The translations under genes were made by a program, and so were the position numbers. 58,755 nucleotides of DNA, taken from NCBI GenBank assembly GCA_000697055.1, contig JNDT01002382.1:1-58755 (forward strand), in the 5' to 3' direction. Source of the stretch: Saksenaea vasiformis B4078 (taxonomy: Eukaryota > Mucoromycota > Mucoromycetes > Mucorales > Saksenaeaceae). Shown piece by piece: positions 1 to 10,528 of the stretch. The notes below the pieces were generated by a model. It was not told where the DNA came from and did not search any database. It worked only from the letters and a program-made list of their open reading frames with translations. Position 1 is the stretch's first letter. The number at the start of each line of letters is the position of its first letter.

Positions 1-265
1 GAGGATGGTCGTGTCTCATCGAAACGTCCGAAAGTTTAGTAAATGCTGCGTGTTTGCACATCACACGTCATCTCTTTCAAACGACCCCTTCTAAATAAAA
101 TGAGTGCGTCCTCTTTAGAAGCGTTTATGCTATTGTACAGCGGTGATCATTTCAATTGATCATATTTCTTTGAACATCGACGGCCGCTCAAACGTTGCAT
201 ATTTATTCGTCATCTTTTGATTCAGAAAACGATCTCATATCTACAAACCTTCAGGACATCCGCCT
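1..265. repeat. Dispersed repeat, copy A (partner at 17067-17325)
   Basis: This stretch aligns almost base for base with 17067-17325, starting at the shared word gaggatggtcgtgtct. Similarity stops sharply near 265 here and near 17325 in the partner, at the words ggacatccgccta and ggatatctgctta. The two copies differ mainly by single substitutions. The copy runs off the left edge of the window, so its true 5' border is unseen. It lies beside a minus-strand relic coding segment (251-610) and may be the downstream part of the same element. Confidence 0.8.
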
Positions 266-610
266 AGGGTCAGTTGGCCAACCAAATGGTCTGAGTTTTT
301 TCGAGCACTTGGGGCAGGCAAGCTCAGGGACCAAGAGATGCACAAGCCAAACGAAAACGCGTGGATAATACATAGGCATGGGATCGAGAGCGTGCTGATT
401 GCGCATGGTGAAAAATGCATCTGGTCGCAATATCCAAAACGTTTTCTCCTTTTTGTAAAGAGCTGGTTGATGGGATCTTTCCATTTGGCTCTTTATCTTG
501 CTTCTAATTTCCGCGAAATATGGTATAAACAAGGATTCAGAATCAAGAATAGTATCGGCGTCAAAGCTGTCTATATTAAAGAATGGGTCCTTAAGTACAC
601 ATTTTCTCAA
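251..610 (-). pseudogene. Relic of a transposon-associated protein (DUF6729-like segment)
   Basis: An open stretch of 119 codons on the minus strand carries the signature YYPRVFVWLVHLL, then CPKCSKKLRPFGW, then DPRR. From memory this matches a fungal domain (DUF6729-type) found in multicopy, transposon-linked proteins, where the tryptophan-rich strand precedes a CPxC zinc motif and a K..GW..PRR motif. The frame stops just after PRRMS, and the continuation into repeat copy A is riddled with stops, so only an N-terminal fragment survives. No intact partner ORF lies nearby. The family name is a recollection; the CPxC motif and the truncation are visible directly. Confidence 0.45.
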
Positions 611-893
611 TTCAAACGGTAGTTACCATTCATATTGAGATCGTTGGAGGTGTGTTACACGTAACAGTCCATTGTGCTTTTTTATATCTTGTTGTGGTTT
701 TATGTGTTTATTGACAGTTTCACAAGAATTTGTTTAATGGCCAATTTACTCTGTCTGTGTTAATGGCCACTCTACTCTTTTTGTGTTAATGGCCAATCCG
801 CTTCAATTTTTTGAAAACTCCGCACTTTAATGGCGAATCAGGTTGAGATTTAACGTTGATAAAATGCAATCTCATTGGACATTAACACTACAG

Positions 894-1543
894 ATATGGC
901 CCGCCAGCTAGTGATCGCGGGTACGCTGGCTTTGATTCTAGCGATGGTATTATTGGCCTACACCTGGGTCACGCCTGCAGTAGGCATGATCACCTTTTCC
1001 GTGGCGCTGGCGCTCGGACCGGTCGGCTTACTCAGTTGCACCCCACTTCTGCTACCTCATGAACTGGCCGGGACAGCCATGGGGTTGCACAAGTGCGCCA
1101 ACAACATTGGCACTACCATTGTATCCGTATTAGTTGGTTATGTTCAGGATCTGACATACCATGACGGCAATGCTGGCGATGATCAAGCGGATCTACGTAC
1201 AGAGTATGACGGCGTCATGATCTTGTACTTGGTTTTGGCATGTGCATCATTGGCAGGTGCCATGGCGTTCTGGTACTTCGATCGTCGGTGGCTGCATGGA
1301 TTTCTGCAGGCGAATAAGCAAGAGCGCGATCGTCTGTTGACCTGTGTGAAAGAGGCACAGAGACGGCAGCAAGAACAGTGTGGAGGTGAAGTGCCCTTAT
1401 TACAGAGGGTGGAAAATCAACTTCTTCCAGAAAAGACATACCGATTTCTTAGTATATTTCTATTTTGGTTGATTGTATCTTGGATTATTTACTTTACTTT
1501 TGCTTTGATGCCGGTCTATGAAGGTTATGATGTTGTTCAATAA
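894..1543 (+). pseudogene. MFSD1-like major facilitator, C-terminal part only
   Basis: About 216 codons follow a good splice acceptor (ttaacactacag, ending at 893). They encode the last membrane spans of a major facilitator protein. The segment GPVGLLSCTPLLL, the GTAMGLHKCANNIGTT helix and VGYVQDLT are typical of the MFSD1 group of lysosomal transporters. A charged linker (residues like QERDRLL and EAQRRQQEQ) and two final hydrophobic stretches precede the TAA. No exon for the N-terminal half can be found in 611-893, and 1-610 is repeat and relic. Either the 5' exons lie beyond the window across a long, repeat-filled intron, or the gene was truncated. The surviving frame has no stop or frameshift, so it may still be a live 3' exon. 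Confidence 0.6.
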
Positions 1544-1800
1544 AACAGCATGATACACCACCACCGTAAGTGTATATAAGCCAACCCATCAAAAGCCTGG
1601 GAATAGATAATGATACAAGTCAAACTTGTGGTACCGTGCACGGGACTATACCATTTAACGCAATGGTTCCGTCATAGCTGTAATGGGGGGAGGAGGATAG
1701 AGGCGTGTGATGGGCCATAAAAAAAAGAGGGGGGACTGATAGCCTATATCTTTACTTGTGCAGAAAACAACTTTTTTCTTCCTCTTTTCTTCCGTGCATA

Positions 1801-4141
1801 ATGACTTCCCCATTACCTGTCAATGCCAAACGGAATTACAGAGACGATCAATCAGAAGACATTTCTCAAACAATTCAAGATGGCTTGTCCTCTTCTTTTG
1901 ACCGTGCTGCTTCTACAGCTCGTTTGAGCTCTTCACCTGCTGTACCCCCTATGCAGTATGGTACTTCACCCAAGGGAAGTGTGAGCGGTCTATCTGCGCA
2001 TAGTTACGGTAGCGCTGACCTGGAAAACGTGCTGACCAATGCCAGTGGCAGCTTGTTGTTCCGACCGCTTTCTACACCGACCTACAATTATGAAGACAAT
2101 ACCTTGTCTGTAGATCTTCCGGAAGATCAAGTGGCTAGGGTGGTTAAGCGTCACTTGGTTGGCACGACTTCCCCCGCTGGATCTGTCGCCAGCTCTTCTC
2201 CCAAACGCAGTATCCACGAAGACACGGACAATCTATCGCTTGGTAGAGTCCGCAGCGTACACCAGCTTCCCGGAGGTGCGATTACACATGATATCTACAA
2301 ATGGACAGAAGGAGTCGAAAACGAACAAGCCTCTAGGCGACAACGTTCACGCTCTGTCCACCTTCCTAGGCAGGAACCATCTGATCCAGCTCTGGCAAGA
2401 TTAAAAGATCCCGGTGGTTTCCGGCGCCATTTCGTTGTCGACAAGGCCGCACGCGAAGGTAAACGACCACCTGACTGGATGACAAGGACCTTTGTCGACT
2501 TCTTGGCCCTGTACGGTCATTTTGGTGGTGAGGATCTGAGTGATTACGAAGAAGAAGAAGACGAAGAAGTGGAACGACGAAGGCAGTTACGACGCCGCCG
2601 ACTTATTACAAACGAAGGTGCAGAAGATGAAGAATCGCCGCTAATACCGCGACCGCAAGATGAACCACCGCAAGGAACAGCCACCCCTGGCAAAGCAGTA
2701 TTTTTACTTCTGAAAGCATTCGTTGGCACAGGTAAGCAAGAAAAAATGTGTTAGGAACTGGATCAAAAGCTAAATAGGGGACTATGTATAGGTGTTATGT
2801 TCTTACCAAAAGCGTAAGTCTATTGTTCTTTCTGTTTTATTCTATCAGTAGCTAAAGATATATCTTGAAGTTTCTATAACGGCGGTCTCTTTTTTTCCAC
2901 CGCCTTGCTGACGACGATTGCCGTCATCTCTTTGATTGCCTTTCTGCTGTTGGTCGAAACGCGTAACAAGGTGCCGGTATCATTCGGTGATATTGGTGGT
3001 GTTTTGTTTGGTCCATTCATGCGGATGGCTGTACTAGTGGCAATCACATTTTCACAGGTATGACGCAATGATATGATCCTCTTGCAATGTACTTACTCTA
3101 TCACACGTACACATGTGTATTTCTCTTTTTAGGTTGGTTTTGTTTGTGCCTACATGGTTTTTGTGGCCCAAAATATACAAGCGTTGATCGAATCATTGTC
3201 TCATTGTGAATGGCGAGTACCGTTGTCGTACCTGATTCTGGGCCAAATCTCCATTTTTGTCCCACTCGCCATGATTCGAAGAATACAAAAACTATCAGCG
3301 TTTGCATTGATCGCAGACTTGTTTATTTTGATCGGTCTGGTATATTTGTATTACTATGATTTTTGGCAGCTGTCTACCTATGGCATCGGCAATGTTGAAT
3401 GGGTAATTAATGCAAAATCATTCCCAACGTTCATTGGTACAGCTGTTTTTAGCTACGAAGGGGTTGGGCTGGGTAAGTTACTGCCTGGAGCTATATCAGA
3501 AAAAAAAAGAAGCTAAGTAATGTATGGTAGTTATTCCCATCACCGAATCAATGAAGCATCCCAAGAAGTTCCCAAAAGTGTTGTGTGGTACAATGATCTT
3601 CATCACCTTGATCTTCTTATCCGTTGGATTCATCTCCTATCTTGCATTTGGTAACAAAGTACAAACTGTGATCCTACTCAATATGCCGGCAACGCCGATG
3701 GTCAACACTGTTCAAGGTCTCTATGCACTGGCTATTTGTCTCTCGATCCCCCTGCAGCTCTTCCCGGCTATCCGTATCATTGAGAACGCTCTGTTCACGC
3801 GATCAGGAAAACACAATCCGGTGGTTAAGTGGCAAAAGAACGCTTTCCGGTTCCTGGCGGTGCTTGTATGCTGTTCCATTGCCATCGCAGGCTCAGGCGA
3901 CCTTGACAAATTTGTCTCTTTGGTCGGTTCTCTTTGCTGTGTTCCGCTGTGCTTCCTGTTTCCTCCGTTATTCCATTACAAGGCAATTGCGCGCACGTGG
4001 CGACAAAAGGCCCTGGATATTTCTATATTTATCTTTGGCGTGGTCTCCATGACTTACACAACAGGCATCACGATTGCATTGTGGTCGGCAGGTGGCGGTT
4101 CAGCACCGATCTCACGGTGTAATCCTAACAACGGTGGTTGA
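1801..4141 (+). CDS. AVT3/AVT4-like vacuolar amino acid transporter
   Basis: Five exons: 1801-2731, 2792-2813, 2871-3057, 3133-3472, 3531-4141, giving 696 aa. Introns are 57-75 bp and all phases agree. The second exon is only 22 bases. Residues 1-305 form a hydrophilic, serine-rich tail with an acidic run (DYEEEEDEEVE), as in yeast Avt3/Avt4. The transporter domain begins at TPGKAVFLLLKAFVGTG and continues through VMFLPKAFYNGG, FCAYMVFVAQNIQ and EGVGLVIPITESMK, hallmark segments of the AVT/SLC36 family; about eleven hydrophobic spans are visible. Family knowledge: these proteins export neutral amino acids from the vacuole. The ATG at 1801 follows a pyrimidine-rich leader; no upstream in-frame ATG is present. 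Length matches yeast Avt3 (about 690 aa). I cannot tell AVT3 from AVT4. Confidence 0.93.
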
Positions 4142-5117
4142 GAAAATCTAAACCTACTTCCTCCCCCTCCACGTCATTTAAATCACCCCTCCTCTCTCTC
4201 GCTCTATTTGTCTTATTTATAACATGCATTCTTATTACTGGACGTTCAGTTCGTCGGTGGCAAAGACCACGTGTTGTTTGATTTTTTAGTCTTGAAGGAT
4301 GTTTCCCAAACACTTCCATTTTTCCAGTTTCATAAGTTGTCTTTTCATTTATTGTTAGTATTATTATTTTATTTGGTATAGAGGTTACAATTTTTGGATC
4401 GCAACCACTGCTTCCGTAGCAAAGCCGAAATCGATTTTATCTGTTATGGTTTTTGTCATCTAGAGCACGTTTTGGGCAGTTACTCTAACCGAAGTGTCTA
4501 GCTAGGATTTACGGTACTTGCTGCGAGCGCCCTAAAAGACGCGTCACAACCCAGAGGTAAGGCCTAACTTTTGTTGGTGGAAACCTTGATTATGGTTATT
4601 AAACGTAGAGTAGAACGTTGCATTGACGCTGAAAATTTTTATAGGAAGTCGGTTGAACTTTTCTTTGCTCGACTTTGATGAGGATAGACGTATTACCTTT
4701 TATGACACACCATCATTCTGCATTTCTATGTAAAATACAAATCAGAAGCAATTCGTCTTGATATCACCAGACGAAGGTAGTGAGCAAAATATTTATACCA
4801 TGTGTGTCTGCGTAACTGGTCAGAAAATAAGCTGTGATACTTTTCCTAGCTCGCCAAAATTTGGTCATATTAGGCTACATATCTCTTCTAGTCTTCCTTC
4901 TACTAGATGCCTTCCTCGCACACTCGTCCATTTTCCCTTGGTGTCGTGACAGATCTTTTAATTGGATACTTTTGATGGTTCGGGCGAGAGGGGCTGGTGA
5001 GAAGCGCAGCATTCAACTTTATGAAGTAAACTCATTCTCTCGCCTGTATAAAACCCGGAGCACAGGTAAGCTATCCAATTTACCAATTAATACAGAGAGC
5101 GAAACGATCAAAAATTT
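4142..5117. other. Intergenic, no recognisable gene
   Basis: About 1 kb downstream of the AVT gene. It starts with a C/T-rich stretch (4155-4210), probably the transporter's 3' untranslated region. The open stretches inside (for example 4834-5160) show no recognisable domain and no splice-compatible neighbours. Nothing further is supported. Confidence 0.5.
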
Positions 5118-5506
5118 GTATGCTTTGCATGTCATCGAGGTGGCATCAGATAGAGTCTAGAAGAATCAAAACCGTCGGCCCGCACATGTTGCATTTGAAC
5201 CTGTGTACATCGACCTGCACTGGTCTTTACTATATGTCAATGGTCTGCTATCATTCCCGTAGAATGGATATCTTTCTATAGTCAATGATCGCGCCTGCTT
5301 TATTTTGGCATCTCAGAGGATCTCGTTCCTGAACTATTTAAATAAATATTATATACCTAACCCTGATCTCTAGAATGAACATAGCGTCTGCACAAGGTCC
5401 TAATGGCCTAGGCCGCCTCATTGCCGACGAAAGCAACACATACATCACTGTAGTGTCGATGATCGGATAAAAGAGATATTGGAAGGGGACTTTGCCTTTC
5501 AGCATC
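5118..5506. repeat. 0.4 kb dispersed repeat, copy 1 (partner 10155-10526)
   Basis: This segment aligns in direct orientation with 10155-10526. It includes the shared core words actatttaaataaata and agaatgaacatagcg. Across 5275-5427 versus 10310-10464 the copies differ at 14 sites, all transitions, plus one 2-base indel. Right borders are sharp: both copies lose similarity just after ggaagggg. No coding content is recognised. It may be the end of a non-autonomous transposable element; no terminal inverted repeats or target duplication were seen. Confidence 0.8.
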
Positions 5507-5700
5507 TGCCATGGCAAAGATGAGGTAGTTCTGAGACATATACGTTTGATAGCTAGAATCATACTTATCTGTATGCATACTGCATTACTTTCTTCTTAAC
5601 TGGAGTGAAACCAAGAGGACATTTGATACGTGACACACTGTTTTAAGGCATTATATCACTGATAACAAAAACTACAGCTCTTCCGCGCTGTTGATTTATC

Positions 5701-7053
5701 ATGAGCAAAAGGTCCAGATCTGCCTCAAAATCACCTAAGAAGTACGCAACCCCTTATCTAGAATACTTAAGCGGATAAAACCCGCTCTTCATCCGAAGGA
5801 AGTAATAGTGACGACGACTTTCAAAAAACGCTACGTCCTCGGAGAGGGAACCGACAAAAATCTACCAAACAAAAGTCCACAAAACCAGGAAAAAGAAAGA
5901 TCGCTTTTGCAACTGAAATGACATTCGAAGGTAAAATATTTATGACATTCAATACATAACCTCAATTATATGGCATAAGGTGCATCGCCATCATCATTCC
6001 GTAAAACAAAGGCCGAGATCAAGTTTGAACTGGTTAATTCACAGCGGGATGAAAAGAGAAACGCCAAAACCGAACAGCAAGGACTACAGCAGGAGACCAA
6101 TATAGATAAACGTGCTGCTATTGTCTGCGGTAGTTGCAGAAAGTCTGGCCACAACAGGTCTTCCAACAAGGAATGTGAAAATTACAAACTCAAAGAAGGC
6201 AGATCACTGAGCTTAAGAGGACATCTATCGCCAAAACGTCATCGGAAAATACTCGCAAGGACAACATGTTGATTGAGATAGTGGATGGAGTTGTCAAGCA
6301 TGTGCGCGATGTCACGTAATGCGGCCCACGTTTTGCCAACTACTATCTACTGCATCTTCTTTTATAAACCAGCAACTGCCGGTATTTTCTTTTCACTGGT
6401 TGCGGGCCAAGGTTCAAAAACACCACAAAACATCAAAGATGTATTTGAACATTTCCAAAGCCAAACTCCAGCGTTTGATCCTCATGTCTTCCGTTCGTAG
6501 GGCTACATCACGCTGATTACAGATGGTGCGAAGCAATACGAAGAAGCCGCTCGCAGCCATGTCGTAACCAGCTTCAAGAACAAAACTGTTCAGGATTTCC
6601 TTATCCGGTATTATGTCGTGACTGGAACTGATAAGTACAGTGAGACTGAGGGTGTCGTTTATTTTGGTAGAAAAGTAGACCAGGAACTAGTTACTAGCTA
6701 CGGCTGTATTTATATGATCGGAGATCGTGTCTACTATTGACACAGCAATAGATTATATCCCAGACACGACATCCGGTTATCTGAGGTACAAGACTCGGGG
6801 GAATATGGGCAATACTGCTGTTGCCGAACGAAAACACATGGCGTCTTATATCTATGATAAACTCACTTACGATAGTTCTGATAAAACCAGCTCACCAAAA
6901 TTCCTTGAGCGAACCATGAACCGCGAGACACTGGTGAACAACTTGATGCAATCGCTTGACCTGGGTTCGCGTCCTGTTACTGTTGAAAACTTGAATGCCA
7001 ACCGTCACCATTACCTACTATCGCTGTTCAGGGTGCTTCAGCGGATGGAATAG
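5701..7053 (+). pseudogene. Decayed multicopy fungal ORF with zinc knuckle
   Basis: A coding relic in several pieces. It starts at MSKRSRSASKSPKK (5701), followed by a basic, low-complexity region (5785-5930). Next is a zinc-knuckle-like motif, C-x2-C-x4-H-x7-C (CGSCRKSGHNRSSNKEC, 6125-6176). Then come segments VVKHVRDVT, GYITLITDGAKQYEEAARSHVV (6496-6560) and LGSRPVTVENLNANRHHYLL (about 6960-7020). The order and wording resemble a protein family I recall as highly multicopy in Mucorales genomes. Internal stops (for example after HVRDVT at about 6317, and at 6737) and frame changes show it is no longer a simple functional gene. Some breaks could be introns. Function unknown. Confidence 0.5.
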
Positions 7054-7269
7054 AAATATTTTATTCAAGTAGAAGAGCCACAAAAATATATGTCCAATGC
7101 ATTTGTGTATCGTAATATACGAGAGGTAAACATCAATGTCGGCTTATTTGAAGGAATAATACGCTAATCATTGATACACTGTAGTTCGCGATATTTTTGC
7201 TGCTTAAGTAGTGACACACACCAAATGCTTCTCCAATTGACCTGAATGATCAAGCGGACAGTCATCCAT

Positions 7270-8224
7270 ATCTCGTGAAAATACTGAACAAGAAAGGCAA
7301 GTTGAAAAAGATAGTCCGTCCTCAGCAACTTCGGAAACAATGCAAAAAGGTCATGAAGGCCTGGAGGACAAGGTAACCAAATAGATTCATGTTTCTTTTA
7401 GATTGATGGCTTTAATCATGGTAATATTGTAGAATGATACCCTCAGCAAAAGTAGTGACAGCTTTAGCAGCAATGACTTTGCACCGCGAAGCCGCAAGCG
7501 ATGTTGTGTCCCGATTGACAAGATAATCGTGATGAGTTGGATCGCAATCTTTAGTAGATGGACAAGGCTATAGGGAAGGTTGTGTGTGGTGCCGACGGTA
7601 GGGAGCTACGTAATTAAAGCGTTGTACCTTCTAGTGGATTATCAGGAAAATGAGCCTTTCGGACCATCTCTATGTCTTTTGAAGAAAACCACAGTCGTTG
7701 AATCAGAAGAAATTGCACCGAGAATTACCACCTGCACGCGTACTGCAAGTGTCTCACGTTTAACTTCGTGTGAAACAGACATCTTACCTTTTCTTTACGA
7801 CTAATAGGTCGCTCAGCCAATTACTCCTCTTCACGGAAGACGCATCGCAATCTTGCATCAGAGACATCCCAGAACACCTCATCGATATTGCCTATGTTGA
7901 ATTTCACCTTCCCTCAGGGTATGTTGACAGGGTCCCCGCTCAACTATACCTACGCATTGATAACATTCTGATTGTATGTTCGAAAAAGACAGATATATCA
8001 CTAATATCTTACTATTTTTTAACGCACAGGCCGTTGCTTCGAAGAACGAGCGCAGTATCATGGCAACTCTGGGAAGAAACTTGGCGAAGCAACAGAATCG
8101 AGGATCCGGAGGATGTTCTACCGAAAGCGTCCAATATCTTGTTCTATCTTACAAGGCAGCTCATGCATCGACAGAAAGAACGAAGGCAGTACGGAGAAGA
8201 CACATATGTTCATGAAGCAGATCT
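7270..8224 (+). pseudogene. Broken unrecognised gene cut by a MITE at its 3' end
   Basis: Protein-like pieces appear in succession: an acidic/serine-rich stretch (ENTEQERQVEKDSPSS, about 7278 on), then NDTLSKSSDSFSSNDF (from 7433) after a possible short intron. Next is SLSQLLLFTEDASQ leading to AQLYLRIDNILI (7813-7974). After an intron-like gap (gtatgttcg...cgcacag) a strongly protein-like segment containing SWQLWEETWRSN and EDTYVHEADLL reaches 8224. The last segment is not in frame with the preceding exon if the obvious splice sites are used, so a frameshift is likely. A MITE-like element starts at 8225 and supplies the terminal codons. I recognise no family. Confidence 0.35.
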
Positions 8225-8316
8225 CTTAGGAGCCATACCTAATTCGACCTGCACTTTTTGGAGCTATACCGTGCACAACCGCACCTCGGGTCCGGGAATT
8301 AGGTATGGCTTCTAAG
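8225..8316. mobile_element. MITE-like element with 21-22 bp terminal inverted repeats
   Basis: The left end reads cttaggagccatacctaatt; the right end is its reverse complement with one mismatch (cttagaagccatacctaatt when inverted). About 50 bp separate the arms. This short, almost perfect inverted repeat without coding capacity is the structure of a miniature inverted-repeat transposable element. A related left-end sequence, tcttgggaaccataccaaat, occurs at 12859-12880. I see no clear target-site duplication at the borders (left flank ends gatct, right flank is an A run). Confidence 0.6.
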
Positions 8317-9589
8317 AAAAAAATTCGCTTCCAATACGATCCCATTTGATTAGGATATGATACTGTTGATGCTACGGCAAAAAAAAAAAAAGGTCGAAAT
8401 CCGGCTGAAGTCCCGCCGCTCCTCTAACCCAAGTCACTGATAAAAACTTTCCGAAGAAAACGTGGAAAACAATGTCTGCGGTTCAGCATGTGAAGTGAAG
8501 AAGGTGAAACGCACCAATAAAGAAGCTCAATAGGATCTCGCACATGTGCATCCCGTTCCATGTCTATGATTCAATGCATAGAAGACCTATGTAAATACAC
8601 ACTGGTTGCTTCGATAGTTTCAACCGTCAGGGGTTCAGAAATTATTGAAATATCTGAAAGACTGAAAGCAAGTTGACAGGTTTTCTGCTATTTTTGCGGA
8701 AAGGGTTATGAAAAAAAAATTGAAATTAACTGGATTTATCCGTTACATTGGCGTTTTGTCGTATCTTTTTGGCTTGTTCAACGAGAGTGGATTTGCGCAG
8801 ACTCAACTAGTATAAATGCGTGTCTGATTGGAAAGCTTGCGTTAAAAAATTCCATATTTGCGCGTCCTTTGTATCATATTAATTCAGTTTTAACAATGCG
8901 TGAACTCAAAGGACACAACGCCACTTTGTATTTGAATGCCACGGTCTTGGATAGGCAACGTGAAGGATTCAACGAGGTTTCAGATGGTTCCTTTATAAGC
9001 AGTCCAGCAAATGTTGCCCTTTTCTCTTCTTTACCTTTTTGTTATTACATTTTGCTTTGTTTCTCCGGTAAGTGCTGATGCAGTAATATATTCATATGAA
9101 CTAACTGTATGATTCACAGTTCGAGTTGGTTGACGTGTACTTCCGTTTCTGTAGCTCTCCCACTCCCTTTTTCCTCCTCTCTTCTTCTTTCCGTCTTGTA
9201 AGGGCCGCAACTCTTTCAATGGTCATCACATACTAATTTCATCCTACACAGGCTTCTCAAGTCCATCTTCTTCTTTGCTTTCCCTTTTTGCTGTTTCCCC
9301 GTCTCCCCCGTTTCCCCCGCTTTTTGTGAGTATCGCTGTTCTCTTAATAATCGTCATAAATAACTTCCTTCTGCACAGGCTTTCCTTCTTCTTTCTTCTC
9401 TCGTCTTTCGCCCCAGGAGAGCACCAGCCCCTCCTCACGGAGTGGGTATGCCCTGGATGGGGATACGGTGTCTGTAAGTGCTTATCTTTGTATTGATTGA
9501 GCAGTTTCATACTGACAACTTTTTTTTTCATTTGTAGCTCCTGGCGGCTTCACTTTTTACCAGCTTCTTAGCTGTTTTTTCAAAATATC
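8317..9589. other. AT-rich intergenic, no supported gene
   Basis: No recognisable protein. Two pyrimidine-rich tracts (9140-9200 and 9265-9320) and possible splice sites (gtgagtatcg, cttctgcacag) are present, but no extended coding frame links them. An 11-base A run sits at 8381. Confidence 0.4.
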
Positions 9590-9895
9590 TGTAATCATAC
9601 CGTGTGCCACCCGGGACAGGACGCGCCGCGGTCCCTTACTCACGCGTCGGGATTACACCAATGTTAAGTGAGATACCAAAGTATCATCGACTATATGCTT
9701 ATCGTGAATGGTTCTTTATGCTATTCTGATAAATTTTGCGCCTATAGAAAATCATGTTTCACGTAAGTAAAATTTTACTGCTTCTCATAAATGATATACT
9801 AACCACGCATATTTTATTTTCGCTCAGCGCAAACTTGATTCCTTCATGGACACAGAATTTGTTTAGAATTGCGTAAATAATTGTTCAATAAACAA
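9590..9895 (+). repeat. LTR-like repeat, decayed 3' part
   Basis: Matches the downstream half of the repeat at 51740-52440. Shared marks are a GC-rich block followed by ggattac, then ttctttatgctattctgat, a second block with cttcatgga, and the terminal word gttcaataaaca (9880-9893). It is more divergent than the copies at 52 and 55 kb. AATAAA near the end would suit a polyadenylation signal within an LTR. Confidence 0.55.
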
Positions 9896-10154
9896 TTAAC
9901 TGAAGGTTAAAAGAAAAAAACGGGGACGAAATCATCGGGGGATTAATGTATCACCAATTAAAAAACTCAAGTGGAATGGTTGAAAGCTGTTACGCATGCG
10001 TCAAATTAGGAAGTGGTCTGCGTTGAACGTGTAGTAGCGGATCGCAGTATCAGAACACTATCTGATATTCAGAAAGATTGAAGAGAATAAGGCCACATAT
10101 AGAAAGCTCGGTAGCATGCACTGTGTGTACGTGGTATTCAGTAGTCAGCCTCGA

Positions 10155-10526
10155 TGATGGCTTTGGATGTTACTGAGGCGGCATCAGATAGGGTCTGGAA
10201 AAATCAAAATCATCAGTCTACACGTTACGTTTGAATCTCTGTACGCCGATCTGTACTGGCCTTCATTTCATGCCGATGACCTGCTGTCATTCAGGTCAAA
10301 AGGATATTTTCTATAGTCAATGATTGCGCCTGCTTTATTTTGGCGTCTCGGAGGATCCCGTTCCTGAACTATTTAAATAAATACTATATATACCTAGCCC
10401 CGATCTCCAGAATGAACATAGCGCCTGCACAAGATCCTAATGGCCTGGGCTGCCTCATCGCCAAGGAAAGCAACACATACATCTCTGATATGTCGATGAT
10501 CGGATAACAGAGATATTGGAAGGGGT
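10155..10526. repeat. 0.4 kb dispersed repeat, copy 2
   Basis: Direct partner of 5118-5506. Its right edge lies 2-5 bases from the stop codon (10529-10531) of the minus-strand PQ-loop transporter gene, so that gene's 3' untranslated region and poly(A) site must lie within this repeat. Half of the 14 differences counted from copy 1 in the central block fall at a CpG in one copy. Confidence 0.8.
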
Positions 10527-10528
10527 AT

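Noticed and set aside
5701..8224. A complete RNA-guided TnpB/Fanzor-type element
   Set aside because: No RuvC-like DPG motif, no C-terminal zinc ribbon with DxNA motif, and no element ends were found. Only the upstream blocks of a multicopy family are legible.
7270..8315. An intact spliced gene across 7270-8315
   Set aside because: The best protein-like final segment is out of frame with the preceding exon at the only good splice sites, and the 3' end is a MITE.
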